64,000 nt of DNA from assembly GCF_013778305.1 (NCBI RefSeq), contig NZ_JACEIC010000002.1:933708-997707 (forward strand), read 5' to 3'. The stretch is from Nocardioides agri (GTDB taxonomy: Bacteria; Actinomycetota; Actinomycetes; Propionibacteriales; Nocardioidaceae). This document shows positions 50,750-59,745 of this stretch, piece by piece. Positions within the stretch are counted from its first letter, which is position 1. Each line of letters starts with the position of its first letter. The position numbers and the translations under genes were made by a program. The notes under the pieces are model-generated. The model saw only the letters and a program-made list of their open reading frames with translations, made no database searches and was not told the origin of the DNA.

Positions 50750-52032
50750 CGGGACACCACCCGGGGCATCCGGGCCCGCCGGGCCAACCGGCGCAGCACG
50801 TCGTCGAGCGTGCCCGGGCCGTGCCACGGCACGACGGGGCAGCCCAGGCTGCCCAGGCGGTCGAGCACGACCGACCGCTCGATCAGCCGCATCCGCCAGG
50901 CCAGCGCAGCCACCTTCGGGTCCGCCCCCTCGGCGACCGCCGGCGCCGCCCCGGGCGGCAGGGTGTCGACCACCAGCACCGAGACGCCGCGCCGCACCAG
51001 TGTCGCGACGATCGTCCCGACCGACGGTGCGAGCATCGGCGAGAGGACGATGACGACCGCGCCCCCGGTCACGCCGAGCGTCAGCGTCTCGGCCTCGGGG
51101 AGCTCGCCGACCCGCAGGGTCGCCAGCCGGTCCCGGAGCCGGCGCAGGTGCCGCGCGCCCGCGCCGTACCCCACCTGCTCGGCGCCGCGGCCGACCACCC
51201 GGAGCGCCACCCGGTCACCGCGCCGCACGTGGTGCTCGGCGATCGCGGAGGCGGCCCGGACGGTGAGGTCCATGCTGCTGGCCGCGCCGGTGACGCCCTC
51301 GGACACCCCCTGGTCGGCGAGCGCGTCGACCACCAGCAGCACCCCGGTGTCCTCCTCCGCGCGGGTGCTGACGACGTGCAGGTCGCCGGTGCGCAGCGAG
51401 ACCCGCCAGTTGATGCGGCGCAGCCGGTCTCCGGCCTGGAACGGCCGGATGTCGGCGAGCTCGGTGCCCGCTCCCGGGCGCTGCGAGCGGTTGGCGCCGA
51501 CCAGCCCGAGCGGCTGCGGCGCCTCCGCTCGCGAGTCGTAGGGCGCGGTCGTCGGCAGCACCCGCAGCGGGTCGGCCGGCAGGTGGAGCGGGCCGCAGCG
51601 GAAGCCCGCCCACGGTGCGTAGAGCGCCACCTTCTCCTCCCCGGCCATCCGGATGCCCCACCGCTGCGCGCCGATCTCGACCACCGGCGGACCGTCGGCG
51701 CCGAGCAGGCGGCCGACCTGGCCGTGGCTGGGCCGCAGCGCGAGGTGCGGCGGCCGCGCGGCCGAGCGGGCGACGTACTCGACGTCCTCGACCCGGGTCA
51801 GGGTGAGCCGCGACGTGGTGCCCTGGCCCTCCGGCAGCGAGCGGTGGTCGAGGGCGGCGGCGACGGTCGGCGTCGTGCCCGGGCGGTGCACGAGCGCCAC
51901 GGCCGCGAGCACGACGAAGGGCGCGGCGAGCACGACCAGCCCCGGCTCGCCGGCGACCAGCGCCAGGGCGAGACCGAGCGAGCCGAGCACGAGGGCCCGG
52001 CCCAGGGCCGCGGTCGGTCGCCAGCCGTTCAT
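50746..52032 (-). CDS. DUF58 domain protein with two N-terminal helices
   Basis: 428 aa. Two hydrophobic helices at the N-terminus (about 10-50) are followed by an extracytoplasmic-like beta region and the DUF58 signature DIRPFQAGDRLRRINWRVSLRTGDL (about 200-225), then a von Willebrand A-like fold (GVLLVVDALADQ, VRAASAIAEHHVRRGD). DUF58 proteins work with MoxR ATPases, possibly in assembly or metal insertion of protein complexes. It overlaps the MoxR gene by 4 bp. Confidence 0.88.
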   Translation of the reverse strand: MNGWRPTAALGRALVLGSLGLALALVAGEPGLVVLAAPFVVLAAVALVHRPGTTPTVAAALDHRSLPEGQGTTSRLTLTRVEDVEYVARSAARPPHLALRPSHGQVGRLLGADGPPVVEIGAQRWGIRMAGEEKVALYAPWAGFRCGPLHLPADPLRVLPTTAPYDSRAEAPQPLGLVGANRSQRPGAGTELADIRPFQAGDRLRRINWRVSLRTGDLHVVSTRAEEDTGVLLVVDALADQGVSEGVTGAASSMDLTVRAASAIAEHHVRRGDRVALRVVGRGAEQVGYGAGARHLRRLRDRLATLRVGELPEAETLTLGVTGGAVVIVLSPMLAPSVGTIVATLVRRGVSVLVVDTLPPGAAPAVAEGADPKVAALAWRMRLIERSVVLDRLGSLGCPVVPWHGPGTLDDVLRRLARRARMPRVVSR

Positions 52033-53003
52033 CGGTGGTGCGCGACCGTGGCGGGCGTCGGGACCTTCCCGAGGACGGCGTCGACGACCCGCCGTCCGCT
52101 CGCGTCGGTCATCCAGAGCTCGGGCCGGGTGGTGATCCGGTGCGCGAGCACGGAGCGGGCGACCGCCTTGACGTCCTCGGGCACGACGTAGTCGCGGCCG
52201 CGGAGCAGCGCGAACGCCCGCGCCGCCAGGACCAGGCCGAGCGACCCACGCGGCGAGGCACCGGTCAGCACGTCGGCGTGCTCGCGGGTCGCCACCGCGA
52301 GGTCGACGCAGTAGCGGCCCACGCTCTCGTCCACGGTGACGGTCTCGACGGCGGCCTGCATGGCGAGCAGCCCCCGCCCGTCGGTCACCTGCTCGAGCAC
52401 GACGTCCTCCTGGCGGCGCTCCAGCCGCCGGGCGATCACGTCGAACTCCTGGCCGGCGGACGGGTAGCCGAAGCTCACCCGCAGCAGGAAGCGGTCCAGC
52501 TGCGCCTCGGGCAGCGGGAACGTGCCCTCGTACTCGATCGGGTTCGCGGTGGCCAGCACGTGGAACGGCGCGGGCAGCGGGAACGTCTCGCCCTCGACCG
52601 TCACCTGCCGCTCCTGCATCGCCTCGAGCAGCGCGGCCTGGGTCTTCGGGGGCGTGCGGTTGACCTCGTCGGCGAGCAGCAGGCCGGTGAAGAGCGGGCC
52701 GCGCCGGAACTCGAACTCGCCGCGTCGCTGGTCGTAGACGAACGACCCGGTGAGGTCGGCCGGCAGCAGGTCGGGGGTGAACTGGGCGCGGGTGAACTCG
52801 ATCCCCAGTGCCTGGGCGAAGGACCGCGCCGCGAGCGTCTTGCCCAGTCCGGGGTAGTCCTCGAGCAGCACGTGGCCCTTGGCCAGCACGGCGGCGAGCA
52901 CCTGCATCAGCGCGTCGCGCTTGCCGACGACGGCCTTCTCGACCTCGTCGAGCACGCGGGCGGCGAGCGCGGAGGCCTCGGCGACAGAGATCTGGTCGTT
53001 CAC
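52029..53003 (-). CDS. MoxR-family AAA+ ATPase
   Basis: 324 aa. Walker A PGLGKT lies at residues 51-56, Walker B LLLADEVNR at about 108-116, sensor 1 VLATANPIEYEGTFPLPEAQLDRF after 150, and the MoxR C-terminal lid near 220-300. It probably acts as a chaperone or maturation factor with the DUF58 and DUF4129 proteins of the same operon. The start is GTG, overlapping the stop of the 157-aa protein gene. Confidence 0.94.
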   Translation of the reverse strand: MNDQISVAEASALAARVLDEVEKAVVGKRDALMQVLAAVLAKGHVLLEDYPGLGKTLAARSFAQALGIEFTRAQFTPDLLPADLTGSFVYDQRRGEFEFRRGPLFTGLLLADEVNRTPPKTQAALLEAMQERQVTVEGETFPLPAPFHVLATANPIEYEGTFPLPEAQLDRFLLRVSFGYPSAGQEFDVIARRLERRQEDVVLEQVTDGRGLLAMQAAVETVTVDESVGRYCVDLAVATREHADVLTGASPRGSLGLVLAARAFALLRGRDYVVPEDVKAVARSVLAHRITTRPELWMTDASGRRVVDAVLGKVPTPATVAHHR

Positions 53004-53473
53004 AGCTCCTCGATCCTGGTCAGGCAGCGGTCGATGTCGGCCGGCGAGAGCCGGCGGACGGGTCCGGTGAGCACCGCGGTGAGCTCGGGACCGAGCAGCT
53101 CCGCGGCGCGGGGGTCGTCACGGCGTACGCCGTGGCGCTGGTCGAGCACCTGGTCCGCGAGCACCCGGAGCCGCTCGCGCAGCGCGTGGTCGTCGGTGCG
53201 GCTGGCCAGGTGGGCGTCGATGATGCCGACGTACCCCGCGAGGCGGGCGTCGCCTCCCGCGCGCACCGACGGTCGCTCGGGCTCGAGGTCCCAGGCCGGC
53301 GCCGGGTCGGACAGCGCGTCCAGCGCGCCACCGAGCACCGCGATGCTCATCGCGACGAGCAGCGCGACCCGGAGCGGCTCCGGCCCGGCGCCGGTGAGCC
53401 GCAGCAGGACCTCGAGCAGCACGAAGAGCACGACCCCCGCCGCCGTCCGGCGCCACCAGCGGCTGCGCGTCAT
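53000..53473 (-). CDS. hypothetical membrane protein of MoxR operon
   Basis: 157 aa. Two N-terminal hydrophobic helices (TAAGVVLFVLLEVLLRLTG and LRVALLVAMSIAVLGGAL) are followed by a cytoplasmic charged helical domain (RLAGYVGIIDAHLASRTDDHALRERLRVLADQVL). No family recognised, but such proteins recur in actinobacterial MoxR/DUF58/DUF4129 operons. Both ends overlap neighbours by 4 bp. Confidence 0.78.
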   Translation of the reverse strand: MTRSRWWRRTAAGVVLFVLLEVLLRLTGAGPEPLRVALLVAMSIAVLGGALDALSDPAPAWDLEPERPSVRAGGDARLAGYVGIIDAHLASRTDDHALRERLRVLADQVLDQRHGVRRDDPRAAELLGPELTAVLTGPVRRLSPADIDRCLTRIEEL

Positions 53474-54204
53474 GCCGGGATGCCGATCGTGCGGTGGATC
53501 GCGTCGAGCGCGGCGACCGCCTCGGCCCGGTGCTCCTCGGTCAGCGCGTGCTCGGAGAAGCGGGCCTCGCGGTAGAGCGCGCCCAGCCGGGAGACGGCGG
53601 GCTGGTCGGCGTCGACGAGGTCCAGCACCCGCATCGTGTACTCCGAGGACGTCTCCCACGGCTGCCGGGCCAAGCCGGCGGCCTCGGCCTGGGTCTCGAA
53701 CCGCTGCCAGCACGCGACCACCGCGTTGCCGGGCGACGCGGTGGCGAGCAGCAGGTCGCGCTGCGCAGCGGCGTCCGCCACCATCTCGCGGGCGACCGCT
53801 TCGGGCGGCGCGAGCACCGCGAACTCGTCGGCCTCCCGCTCCTCGGCCCGGTAGCGGCGGCGCTGCGTGGCCCGAGAGCTCGCCCAGCGGCCCGCGGGCA
53901 GAAGCACGTAGCGCAGCAGCAGGTAGGCGGCCGCCAGCATGACCGCGATCTGGAGCAGCAGCGCCACGAGGCGCACCCACTCGTGGGTCTCCGTCCCCGG
54001 CGGATTGGCGACCGGCACGTCGTCGCTGGTGGCCGTGACCGAGGCCGTGGGCTCCGCGCTCGGTGGGCCGGCCGGGTCGAAGCCCTCGCCGGTGAGCACG
54101 CCGTTGGGACCGCTGGTCGCCGCCCATGCCGTCAGCGCGACGACGAGCGCCGCGGCCGCTACGACGGCGGCGACCGCGACGCTCCCGGTGCGGCGCACTG
54201 TCAT
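53470..54204 (-). CDS. DUF4129 domain protein
   Basis: 244 aa. An N-terminal signal or anchor helix (about 8-30), a proline/threonine-rich extracellular segment, a second transmembrane helix (LVALLLQIAVMLAAAYLLLRYVLLP) and a C-terminal DUF4129 domain (VVACWQRFETQAEAAGLARQPWETSSEYTMRVL). It starts the six-gene overlapping operon that runs to the ATL gene. ATG 54204 is used; an upstream TTG is unlikely. Related proteins carry transglutaminase domains, which this one lacks. Confidence 0.85.
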   Translation of the reverse strand: MTVRRTGSVAVAAVVAAAALVVALTAWAATSGPNGVLTGEGFDPAGPPSAEPTASVTATSDDVPVANPPGTETHEWVRLVALLLQIAVMLAAAYLLLRYVLLPAGRWASSRATQRRRYRAEEREADEFAVLAPPEAVAREMVADAAAQRDLLLATASPGNAVVACWQRFETQAEAAGLARQPWETSSEYTMRVLDLVDADQPAVSRLGALYREARFSEHALTEEHRAEAVAALDAIHRTIGIPA

Positions 54205-54220
54205 GCGCCGCAACCTACCG

Positions 54221-55099
54221 TCAGAGGACGGGGTCGAACGGCTCCGTGCCGTTGACGAGCTGCAGCCCGGCGATGCCGGAGTGCTGCTGGGCGTAGGCGA
54301 GCTCGTGGGCGAGGTCGCCGATGTTGTTCGAGGCCGGCAGCGGGGCCAGGCCGAGCGTGGAGAGCACGCCGATCGCCGTGCCGTCCGCGCTCAGGAACGC
54401 GGAGCCGGAGTCACCCGGCACGCCGGGGGTGACGGTGTAGAGCGGGTGCGACCAGCCGCCGTCGGCCGCGTCGTCGCCGAGGCTGATGCCGGTGTGCGGC
54501 GAGAGGGCGGTGATGCCGAAGCGGAGGCTGGAGTTGCCGTAGGTCCAGACGCGATCGCCGGCGGCGGTGCCGGCGGTGTCGATGCCGGTCGGGCCACCCC
54601 AGAACGGGATCGAAGGGTTGACCTTGCCGACGTCACCCGCGGCGACCTTCACGAGCGCGAGGTCGTTGTAGGCGCAGGTGTTGGCGTCGGTCTCGCCGAC
54701 CTTGTCCATCGTGTCCCACGACGAGTAGGCGAGCGTGCCCGACCCGACCTGGGTGCCCTCGCTGACCAGGCTGCCGCCCTCGTTGAAGGTGACGGCGGTG
54801 CCGAGCGGGAGGGAGTCGACGTTGCAGCCGTTGGTGTCGGTCGCCTCGCCGGTGCCGGCGCAGTGGGCGGCGTACCCGACGTAGACGTTGGCGGCCGCGT
54901 CGGTGAAGACGAAGTTGCCGGTGCACTGGGCGCCCGCGGTGTACATCTGCGTGCCGGGGTGGATCTCGGCGGTGTCGGCCGGGGCCCACGTCGGCGCCGA
55001 CTCGGCGGGCGTCGGGGAGACCACCATCAGCAGGGCGGCCATGATCGTGACGGTCACCGCCGCGAGGACGGAGGCAGGCTGGGATCGGGTCAGGCTCAT
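54221..55099 (-). CDS. secreted trypsin-like serine protease (S1 family)
   Basis: 292 aa. A signal peptide (hydrophobic 11-28, likely cut after SAESA near 35) precedes a chymotrypsin fold. The triad is His79 in YAAHC, Asp146 in YNDLALVKV and Ser231 in GVPGDSGSAFL. Cysteine pairs 59/80 and 92/142 may form disulphides. It should be an exported endopeptidase. It lies only 16 bp downstream of the DUF4129 start region on the same strand, but has its own leader and probably its own promoter. Confidence 0.88.
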   Translation of the reverse strand: MSLTRSQPASVLAAVTVTIMAALLMVVSPTPAESAPTWAPADTAEIHPGTQMYTAGAQCTGNFVFTDAAANVYVGYAAHCAGTGEATDTNGCNVDSLPLGTAVTFNEGGSLVSEGTQVGSGTLAYSSWDTMDKVGETDANTCAYNDLALVKVAAGDVGKVNPSIPFWGGPTGIDTAGTAAGDRVWTYGNSSLRFGITALSPHTGISLGDDAADGGWSHPLYTVTPGVPGDSGSAFLSADGTAIGVLSTLGLAPLPASNNIGDLAHELAYAQQHSGIAGLQLVNGTEPFDPVL

Positions 55100-55109
55100 G
55101 ACCTGACAA

Positions 55110-55149
55110 CGGCCCTCCACCGGCCGGGTTACGCGCCGGTGGAGGGCCG
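55110..55149 (-). terminator. terminator hairpin of moeZ
   Basis: A 15-bp perfect stem (55110-55124 with 55135-55149; core GGCCCTCCACCGGC) encloses a 10-nt loop. It lies just past the moeZ stop in the direction of transcription and before the protease gene start. No T-run, as is usual in actinobacteria. Confidence 0.75.
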
Positions 55150-55157
55150 AGCGTCGG

Positions 55158-56357
55158 TCAGTACGTCGGCTGCGAGGGGTCGATCTGGTTGACCCAGGCG
55201 ACCACGCCGCCCCCGACGTGCACCGCGTCGGCATAGCCGGCGCCCTTCACGATCGCCAGCGTCTCGGCCGAGCGGACCCCCGACTTGCAGTGCATGACGA
55301 CCTGCTTGTCGCTGGGCAGCTTCTCCAGCGCGGAGCCGTTGAGGAACTCGCCCTTGGGGATGAGGATCGAGCCGGGGATCCGGTTGATCTCGAACTCGTT
55401 GGGCTCGCGGACGTCCACGAGGACGAAGTCGCGGGTGCCCTCCTCGCGCTCCTTGAGCATGTGCTCGAGCTGGACGACGGAGATCGTCGAGCCGGCGGCG
55501 GCCTCGGCGGCGTCGTCGGAGATCGCGCCGCAGAAGGTCTCGTAGTCGATCAGGCCGGTGACGGTGGGGTTGTCGCCGCACAGCGCGCAGTTGGGGTCCT
55601 TGCGGACGCGCAGCTTGCGGTACTCCATCTCCAGGGCGTCGTAGATCATCAGCTTGCCGACCAGCGGCTCGCCGATCCCGGTGAGCAGCTTGATCGCCTC
55701 GTTGACCTGGATCGACCCGATCGACGCGCAGAGCACGCCGAGCACGCCGCCCTCGGCGCAGCTCGGGACCATGCCCGGCGGCGGGGGCTCCGGGTAGAGG
55801 CAGCGGTAGCACGGCGCGTCGTCGGCGAGCGTCGGCGCGAAGACCGAGGCCTGGCCGTCGAAGCGGTAGATCGAGCCCCAGACGTAGGGGATCCCGAGGA
55901 AGTACGCCGCGTCGTTGACCATGTAGCGCGTCGCGAAGTTGTCGGTGCCGTCGACGATGAGGTCGTAGCCCCGGAACACGTCCATGACGTTGTCGTTGTC
56001 GAGTCGCTGCTCGTGGAGGATCACGTTGACGTAGGGGTTGGTCTCCGCGATCGACTCCTTGGCCGACTGCGCCTTCGACTTCCCGACGTCGGACTGGCCG
56101 TGGATGATCTGGCGCTGCAGGTTCGACTCGTCGACCTCGTCGAACTCCGCGATGCCGAGCGTGTGCACGCCCGCGGCGGCGAGGTAGAGCAGGGCGGGGC
56201 TGCCGAGGCCGCCTGCGCCGATGACCAGCACCTTGGCGTTCTTGAGCCGCTTCTGACCGGTCATGCCCACGTCCGGGATGATCAGGTGCCTGCTGTAGCG
56301 ACGCACCTCGTCGATGGTCAGCTCGTCCGCGGGCTCCACGAGCGCGGGAAAGGACAC
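55158..56357 (-). CDS. moeZ: adenylyltransferase/sulfurtransferase MoeZ
   Basis: 399 aa. The ThiF/MoeB E1-like domain has the nucleotide loop GAGGLGS at 47-53, the catalytic arginine region ESNLQRQIIHG and zinc cysteines CYRC and CALC. A C-terminal rhodanese domain carries MHCKSGVR with the sulphur-carrying cysteine near 357. It activates and thiocarboxylates sulphur carrier proteins for molybdopterin, thiazole or cysteine pathways. AGGAG lies 6 nt before the GTG start. The Mo-hydroxylase of this window depends on molybdopterin, although moeZ itself is a conserved core gene. Confidence 0.95.
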   Translation of the reverse strand: MSFPALVEPADELTIDEVRRYSRHLIIPDVGMTGQKRLKNAKVLVIGAGGLGSPALLYLAAAGVHTLGIAEFDEVDESNLQRQIIHGQSDVGKSKAQSAKESIAETNPYVNVILHEQRLDNDNVMDVFRGYDLIVDGTDNFATRYMVNDAAYFLGIPYVWGSIYRFDGQASVFAPTLADDAPCYRCLYPEPPPPGMVPSCAEGGVLGVLCASIGSIQVNEAIKLLTGIGEPLVGKLMIYDALEMEYRKLRVRKDPNCALCGDNPTVTGLIDYETFCGAISDDAAEAAAGSTISVVQLEHMLKEREEGTRDFVLVDVREPNEFEINRIPGSILIPKGEFLNGSALEKLPSDKQVVMHCKSGVRSAETLAIVKGAGYADAVHVGGGVVAWVNQIDPSQPTY

Positions 56358-56494
56358 GGCGTACTCCTGTCATGCCTGGTTGTGCCTGGTCTGTGGTCTC
56401 GTCCCTGCGAACAACGACCGGTCCTGCCATGTTCCCCCGCCGTCCGGAGCGCGGATCGCCGCGTCCCGTCATCCGGACGCGGGTGACCGGCGGG

Positions 56495-56507
56495 TAGTCT
56501 TCGCGGC
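56495..56507 (+). promoter_or_regulatory. -10 element of leaderless TetR gene
   Basis: TAGTCT (56495-56500) is followed by exactly 7 nt and the GTG at 56508. No Shine-Dalgarno sequence precedes the start, so a leaderless transcript is likely. Confidence 0.5.
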
Positions 56508-57143
56508 GTGACGGCAGAGCAGTACGACGCACCGGTGCGACCTCGTGGCGCCCGGATGCCCCGGCGAGAGCGGCGCGCCCAGCTGATGGAGTCCGCGCTC
56601 GAGGTGTTCGTGGCCCAGGGCTACCACGCCGCGGCGATGGACGACATCGCCGAGCGGGCCGGTGTCTCCAAGCCCGTGCTCTACCAGCACTTCCCCGGCA
56701 AGCTCGACCTCTACCTCGCGCTGCTCGACCAGGCGTGCGACACGATCATCGCCAACTGCCGCGCCGCCCTCGACTCGACCAACGACAACAAGCAGCGGGT
56801 CGCCGCGACCATCGACGTCTTCTACGAGTACGTCGCGAGCGAGACCGGCGCCTTCCGCCTGGTGTTCGAGTCCGACCTGACCAACGAGCCGGCGGTGCGC
56901 GAGCACGTCGAGCGGGTCACCACCGAGTGCGCCGCCCTGATCGCCTTCGTGATCCACGACGACACCGGCCTGCCCGACGACGCCTCCCGGCTGCTCGCCG
57001 TCTCGCTCGTGGGAATGGCGCAGGTCAGCGCCCGGTTCTGGCTCTCGGACCCGGGCCAGATCAGCCGGCCCGACGCCACGGCGCTGGTCGCCGGCCTCGC
57101 GTGGCGCGGCATCCGCGGCTACCCCAAGACCGACGAGCACTGA
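56508..57143 (+). CDS. TetR-family transcriptional regulator
   Basis: 211 aa. The N-terminal HTH (RRAQLMESALEVFVAQGYHAAAMDDIAERAGVSKPVLYQHFPGKLDLYLALL, about 19-70) is canonical; the C-terminal ligand domain is helical. M. tuberculosis Rv3208, in the same gene order, is the likely orthologue. It is followed by the DUF3107 gene and diverges from moeZ over 150 bp. Ligand unknown. Confidence 0.92.
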   Translation: MTAEQYDAPVRPRGARMPRRERRAQLMESALEVFVAQGYHAAAMDDIAERAGVSKPVLYQHFPGKLDLYLALLDQACDTIIANCRAALDSTNDNKQRVAATIDVFYEYVASETGAFRLVFESDLTNEPAVREHVERVTTECAALIAFVIHDDTGLPDDASRLLAVSLVGMAQVSARFWLSDPGQISRPDATALVAGLAWRGIRGYPKTDEH

Positions 57144-57201
57144 GCTCGGCACTCGCCCACCCCACACGCAGCCCAGAAGCAGCATGACGAAGGAGGACCT
57201 C

Positions 57202-57423
57202 GTGGAGGTCAAGATCGGCGTCCAGAACGCCGCCCGTGAGCTGACCATCGACGTCGACGACGCCCCGGACACGGTCGAGAAGCAGATCGCCGACGCGGTC
57301 GCTGCCGACGGCGTGCTCACGCTCAAGGACATCAAGGGCCGCCGGTTGATCGTGCCGGTCGCCAAGCTGGCCTACGTCGAGCTCGGGCACGGCACCGCCG
57401 GCCAGGTCGGCTTCCGCTCCTAG
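57202..57423 (+). CDS. DUF3107 family protein
   Basis: 73 aa from GTG 57202, placed by AAGGAGG 5 nt upstream and by the family N-terminus (V/MEVKIGVQNAARELTIDV). An ATG 18 bp earlier would lack that site. It corresponds to the small antigen TB9.4 (Rv3208A) of mycobacteria. Function unknown; conserved next to TetR and the ferritin-like gene. It converges on the latter with a 4-bp overlap. Confidence 0.9.
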   Translation: MEVKIGVQNAARELTIDVDDAPDTVEKQIADAVAADGVLTLKDIKGRRLIVPVAKLAYVELGHGTAGQVGFRS

Positions 57424-58109
57424 GAGTCGAGCCCGAGCTCGGCCATCCGCTCGGCGTGCCGCTCGGTGATCCGGGTGAACATCCGGCCGATCGCGGCCAG
57501 GTCGAGGCCCGGCCGGTCGATCCCGCCGGCGAGCAGCGCCGTCAGGGAGTCGCGGTCGGCAGCGACCCGCTGGGCCTGGGTGAGCGCCTCCCCCATCAGC
57601 CGGCGTCCCCAGAGCGCGAGCCGGCCGCCCAGCCGCGGGTCGGCGGCGATCGCCGACCGCACCCGGTCGACGACGAACTCGGAGTGACCCGCCTCCTCGA
57701 GGGCGGCGACGATCAGGTCGCGGGTGCCGGCGTCCAGGTAGGCGGCGATCTCGCGGTAGAAGTCGTTGGCGAGCCCGTCGCCGACGTAGGCCTTGATCAG
57801 CCCCTCGTACCAGTCTGCGGGCGCCGTGTGCTCGTGGAAGCGGTCGATCGCGGCCTGGAAGGGCGCCATCGCAGCGAACGGGTCGGCGCCCAGCTCGGTC
57901 AGCCGGGCGTTCAGCTTCGCGAGGTGGCCGAACTCCGCGGTGGCCATCGACGCGATCGCGACCTTGTCCTCCAGGGTCGGCGCGAGCTTGGCATCCTCGA
58001 CGAGCCGCTCGAAGGCGGAGATCTCGCCGTACGCGATCGCGCCGAGGAGGTCCACGACCGCCTCGCGGTACTGAGGGTCCTCGAAGGCGACTGGTGTGGA
58101 TGCGGTCAC
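57420..58109 (-). CDS. ferritin-like fold protein
   Basis: 229 aa, nearly all helical. Glutamate and histidine positions spaced as in ferritin-like di-iron proteins: AYGEISAFERL, TAEFGHLAKLNARL, DFYREIAAYL and EEAGHSEFVVDR. The EXXH pairs (EFGH, EAGH) suggest a di-iron site, as in tRNA hydroxylase MiaE. The reaction is not known for this actinobacterial group. The start is GTG 58109. Rv3210c is the mycobacterial counterpart by position. Confidence 0.82.
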   Translation of the reverse strand: MTASTPVAFEDPQYREAVVDLLGAIAYGEISAFERLVEDAKLAPTLEDKVAIASMATAEFGHLAKLNARLTELGADPFAAMAPFQAAIDRFHEHTAPADWYEGLIKAYVGDGLANDFYREIAAYLDAGTRDLIVAALEEAGHSEFVVDRVRSAIAADPRLGGRLALWGRRLMGEALTQAQRVAADRDSLTALLAGGIDRPGLDLAAIGRMFTRITERHAERMAELGLDS

Positions 58110-58178
58110 GCTCGCACCCTACCGATACAGTGAACGGGTCAGAGGTCGCGCTCAACCTTCCTGGGCGGACCCGCGTAT

Positions 58179-59708
58179 GTGCGCGGCAGGCGCTGTGAGC
58201 CCGCCGCACCGACGGCAGATCTCACGAAAGCGACAAAGACCATCACGACGTTCCGAGAGCTCGGGGTGCTCCCCGAGATTTGTGACGCGCTCGAGCGCGC
58301 CGGCATCACCACGCCCTTCGCCATCCAGGAGATGACCCTCTCCGTCGCGCTGCTGGGCACCGACCTCATCGGCCAGGCCCGCACCGGCACCGGCAAGACG
58401 CTCGCCTTCGGCATCCCGGTGCTGCAGCGCAGCGTCGCGCCGAAGGACCCCGACTACATCGAGATGCCGCAGGGCAAGCCCCAGGCGCTGATCGTCGCCC
58501 CGACCCGTGAGCTCGCGCTCCAGGTCTCCAGCGACCTCGCGCTCGCCAGCGCCGACCGTGGCCTGCGCGTCCTGACCGTCTACGGCGGCGTGGGCTACGA
58601 CCAGCAGATCGACGCGCTCGCGTCCGGCGTCGACATCGTCGTCGGCACCCCCGGCCGGCTCATCGACCTGTGCAACCGCAAGGTCCTCGACATCTCCCAC
58701 GTGCACGCGCTCGTGCTCGACGAGGCCGACGAGATGCTCGACCTCGGCTTCCTGCCCGACGTCGAGACCCTGCTGCGCAAGACCCCCGAGACCCGCCAGA
58801 CGATGCTGTTCTCGGCGACCATGCCGTCGGCGATCGTCGCGCTCGCCCGCATGCACATGCGGCACCCGATGAACATCCGCGCCGAGTCGTCCTACGAGAA
58901 CGCGACGGTCCCGGCGACCGCGCAGTTCATCTACCAGTGCCACGACCTCGACAAGCCCGAGATCATCGGCCGCATCCTGCAGGCCGAGGACGTCGAGAAG
59001 ATCATCGTCTTCACGCGCACCAAGCGGCAGGCGCAGCGGGTCGCCGACGACCTCGTCGAGCGCGGCTTCAAGGCCAGCCCGCTCCACGGCGACATGGCGC
59101 AGGTCGCGCGCGAGAAGGCGCTGACCAAGTTCCGCGAGGACAAGATCCAGGTGCTCGTGGCGACCGACGTCGCCGCCCGCGGCATCGACGTCCGCGGCGT
59201 CTCGCACGTCATCAACTACACCTGCCCCGAGGACGACAAGACCTACGTCCACCGCATCGGCCGCACCGGCCGCGCGGGCGCCTCCGGCATCGCGATCACG
59301 ATGGTCGACTGGGCCGACCTGCACCGCTGGAAGATGATCAACAAGGCCCTCGACCTGCCGTTCGACGCGCCGCTCGAGACCTACTCGAGCTCCGAGCACC
59401 TCTTCCACGACCAGGGCATCCCGCCGGGCACCAAGGGCCGGATCGTCGACCCCGCTCCGGTCGAGCGCAAGCCGCGTGACGACCGGGGCGACAAGGGCGA
59501 GCGGAGCAGCCGCGCGCCGCGCAACCGCGACCGGCAGCGCACCCGCACCCGCTCCGGCGAGTCGGTGGCTGCCGAGGGCGGCGACGCCGTCGCGGTGCCC
59601 GCGGCGAAGCAGGACGGCGAGACGTCCGACCGGCCGTCGGGCAGCCGCAGCCGCAACCGTCGTCGGCGCCGCCCGTCGGGCGACAAGCCGGCCGCTGCGG
59701 CCGAGTGA
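58179..59708 (+). CDS. rhlE: DEAD-box RNA helicase RhlE
   Basis: 509 aa. Q motif and FRELGV/FAIQEM region at 24-51, Walker A ARTGTGKT at 67-74, LVLDEADEMLDLGF, SATMPSA, and the second-domain motifs VFTRTK, TDVAARGIDV and HRIGRTGRAG are all present. A basic, arginine-rich tail of about 90 residues (RDRQRTRTRSGE, RNRRRRRPSG) should bind RNA. The start is uncertain: GTG 58179 gives a 23-residue leader before the conserved part, and no better start follows. It matches Rv3211 by position. Confidence 0.92.
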   Translation: MRGRRCEPAAPTADLTKATKTITTFRELGVLPEICDALERAGITTPFAIQEMTLSVALLGTDLIGQARTGTGKTLAFGIPVLQRSVAPKDPDYIEMPQGKPQALIVAPTRELALQVSSDLALASADRGLRVLTVYGGVGYDQQIDALASGVDIVVGTPGRLIDLCNRKVLDISHVHALVLDEADEMLDLGFLPDVETLLRKTPETRQTMLFSATMPSAIVALARMHMRHPMNIRAESSYENATVPATAQFIYQCHDLDKPEIIGRILQAEDVEKIIVFTRTKRQAQRVADDLVERGFKASPLHGDMAQVAREKALTKFREDKIQVLVATDVAARGIDVRGVSHVINYTCPEDDKTYVHRIGRTGRAGASGIAITMVDWADLHRWKMINKALDLPFDAPLETYSSSEHLFHDQGIPPGTKGRIVDPAPVERKPRDDRGDKGERSSRAPRNRDRQRTRTRSGESVAAEGGDAVAVPAAKQDGETSDRPSGSRSRNRRRRRPSGDKPAAAAE

Positions 59709-59713
59709 CCCAG

Positions 59714-59745
59714 CGTCACCGCCTGGCCCCGGTCAGGCGGTGACG
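59714..59745. terminator. bidirectional terminator between rhlE and L,D-transpeptidase gene
   Basis: A 12-bp perfect stem (CGTCACCGCCTG, 59714-59725, with 59734-59745) encloses an 8-nt loop between two convergent genes. The last codons and stop of the transpeptidase gene lie in its right arm. Confidence 0.7.
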
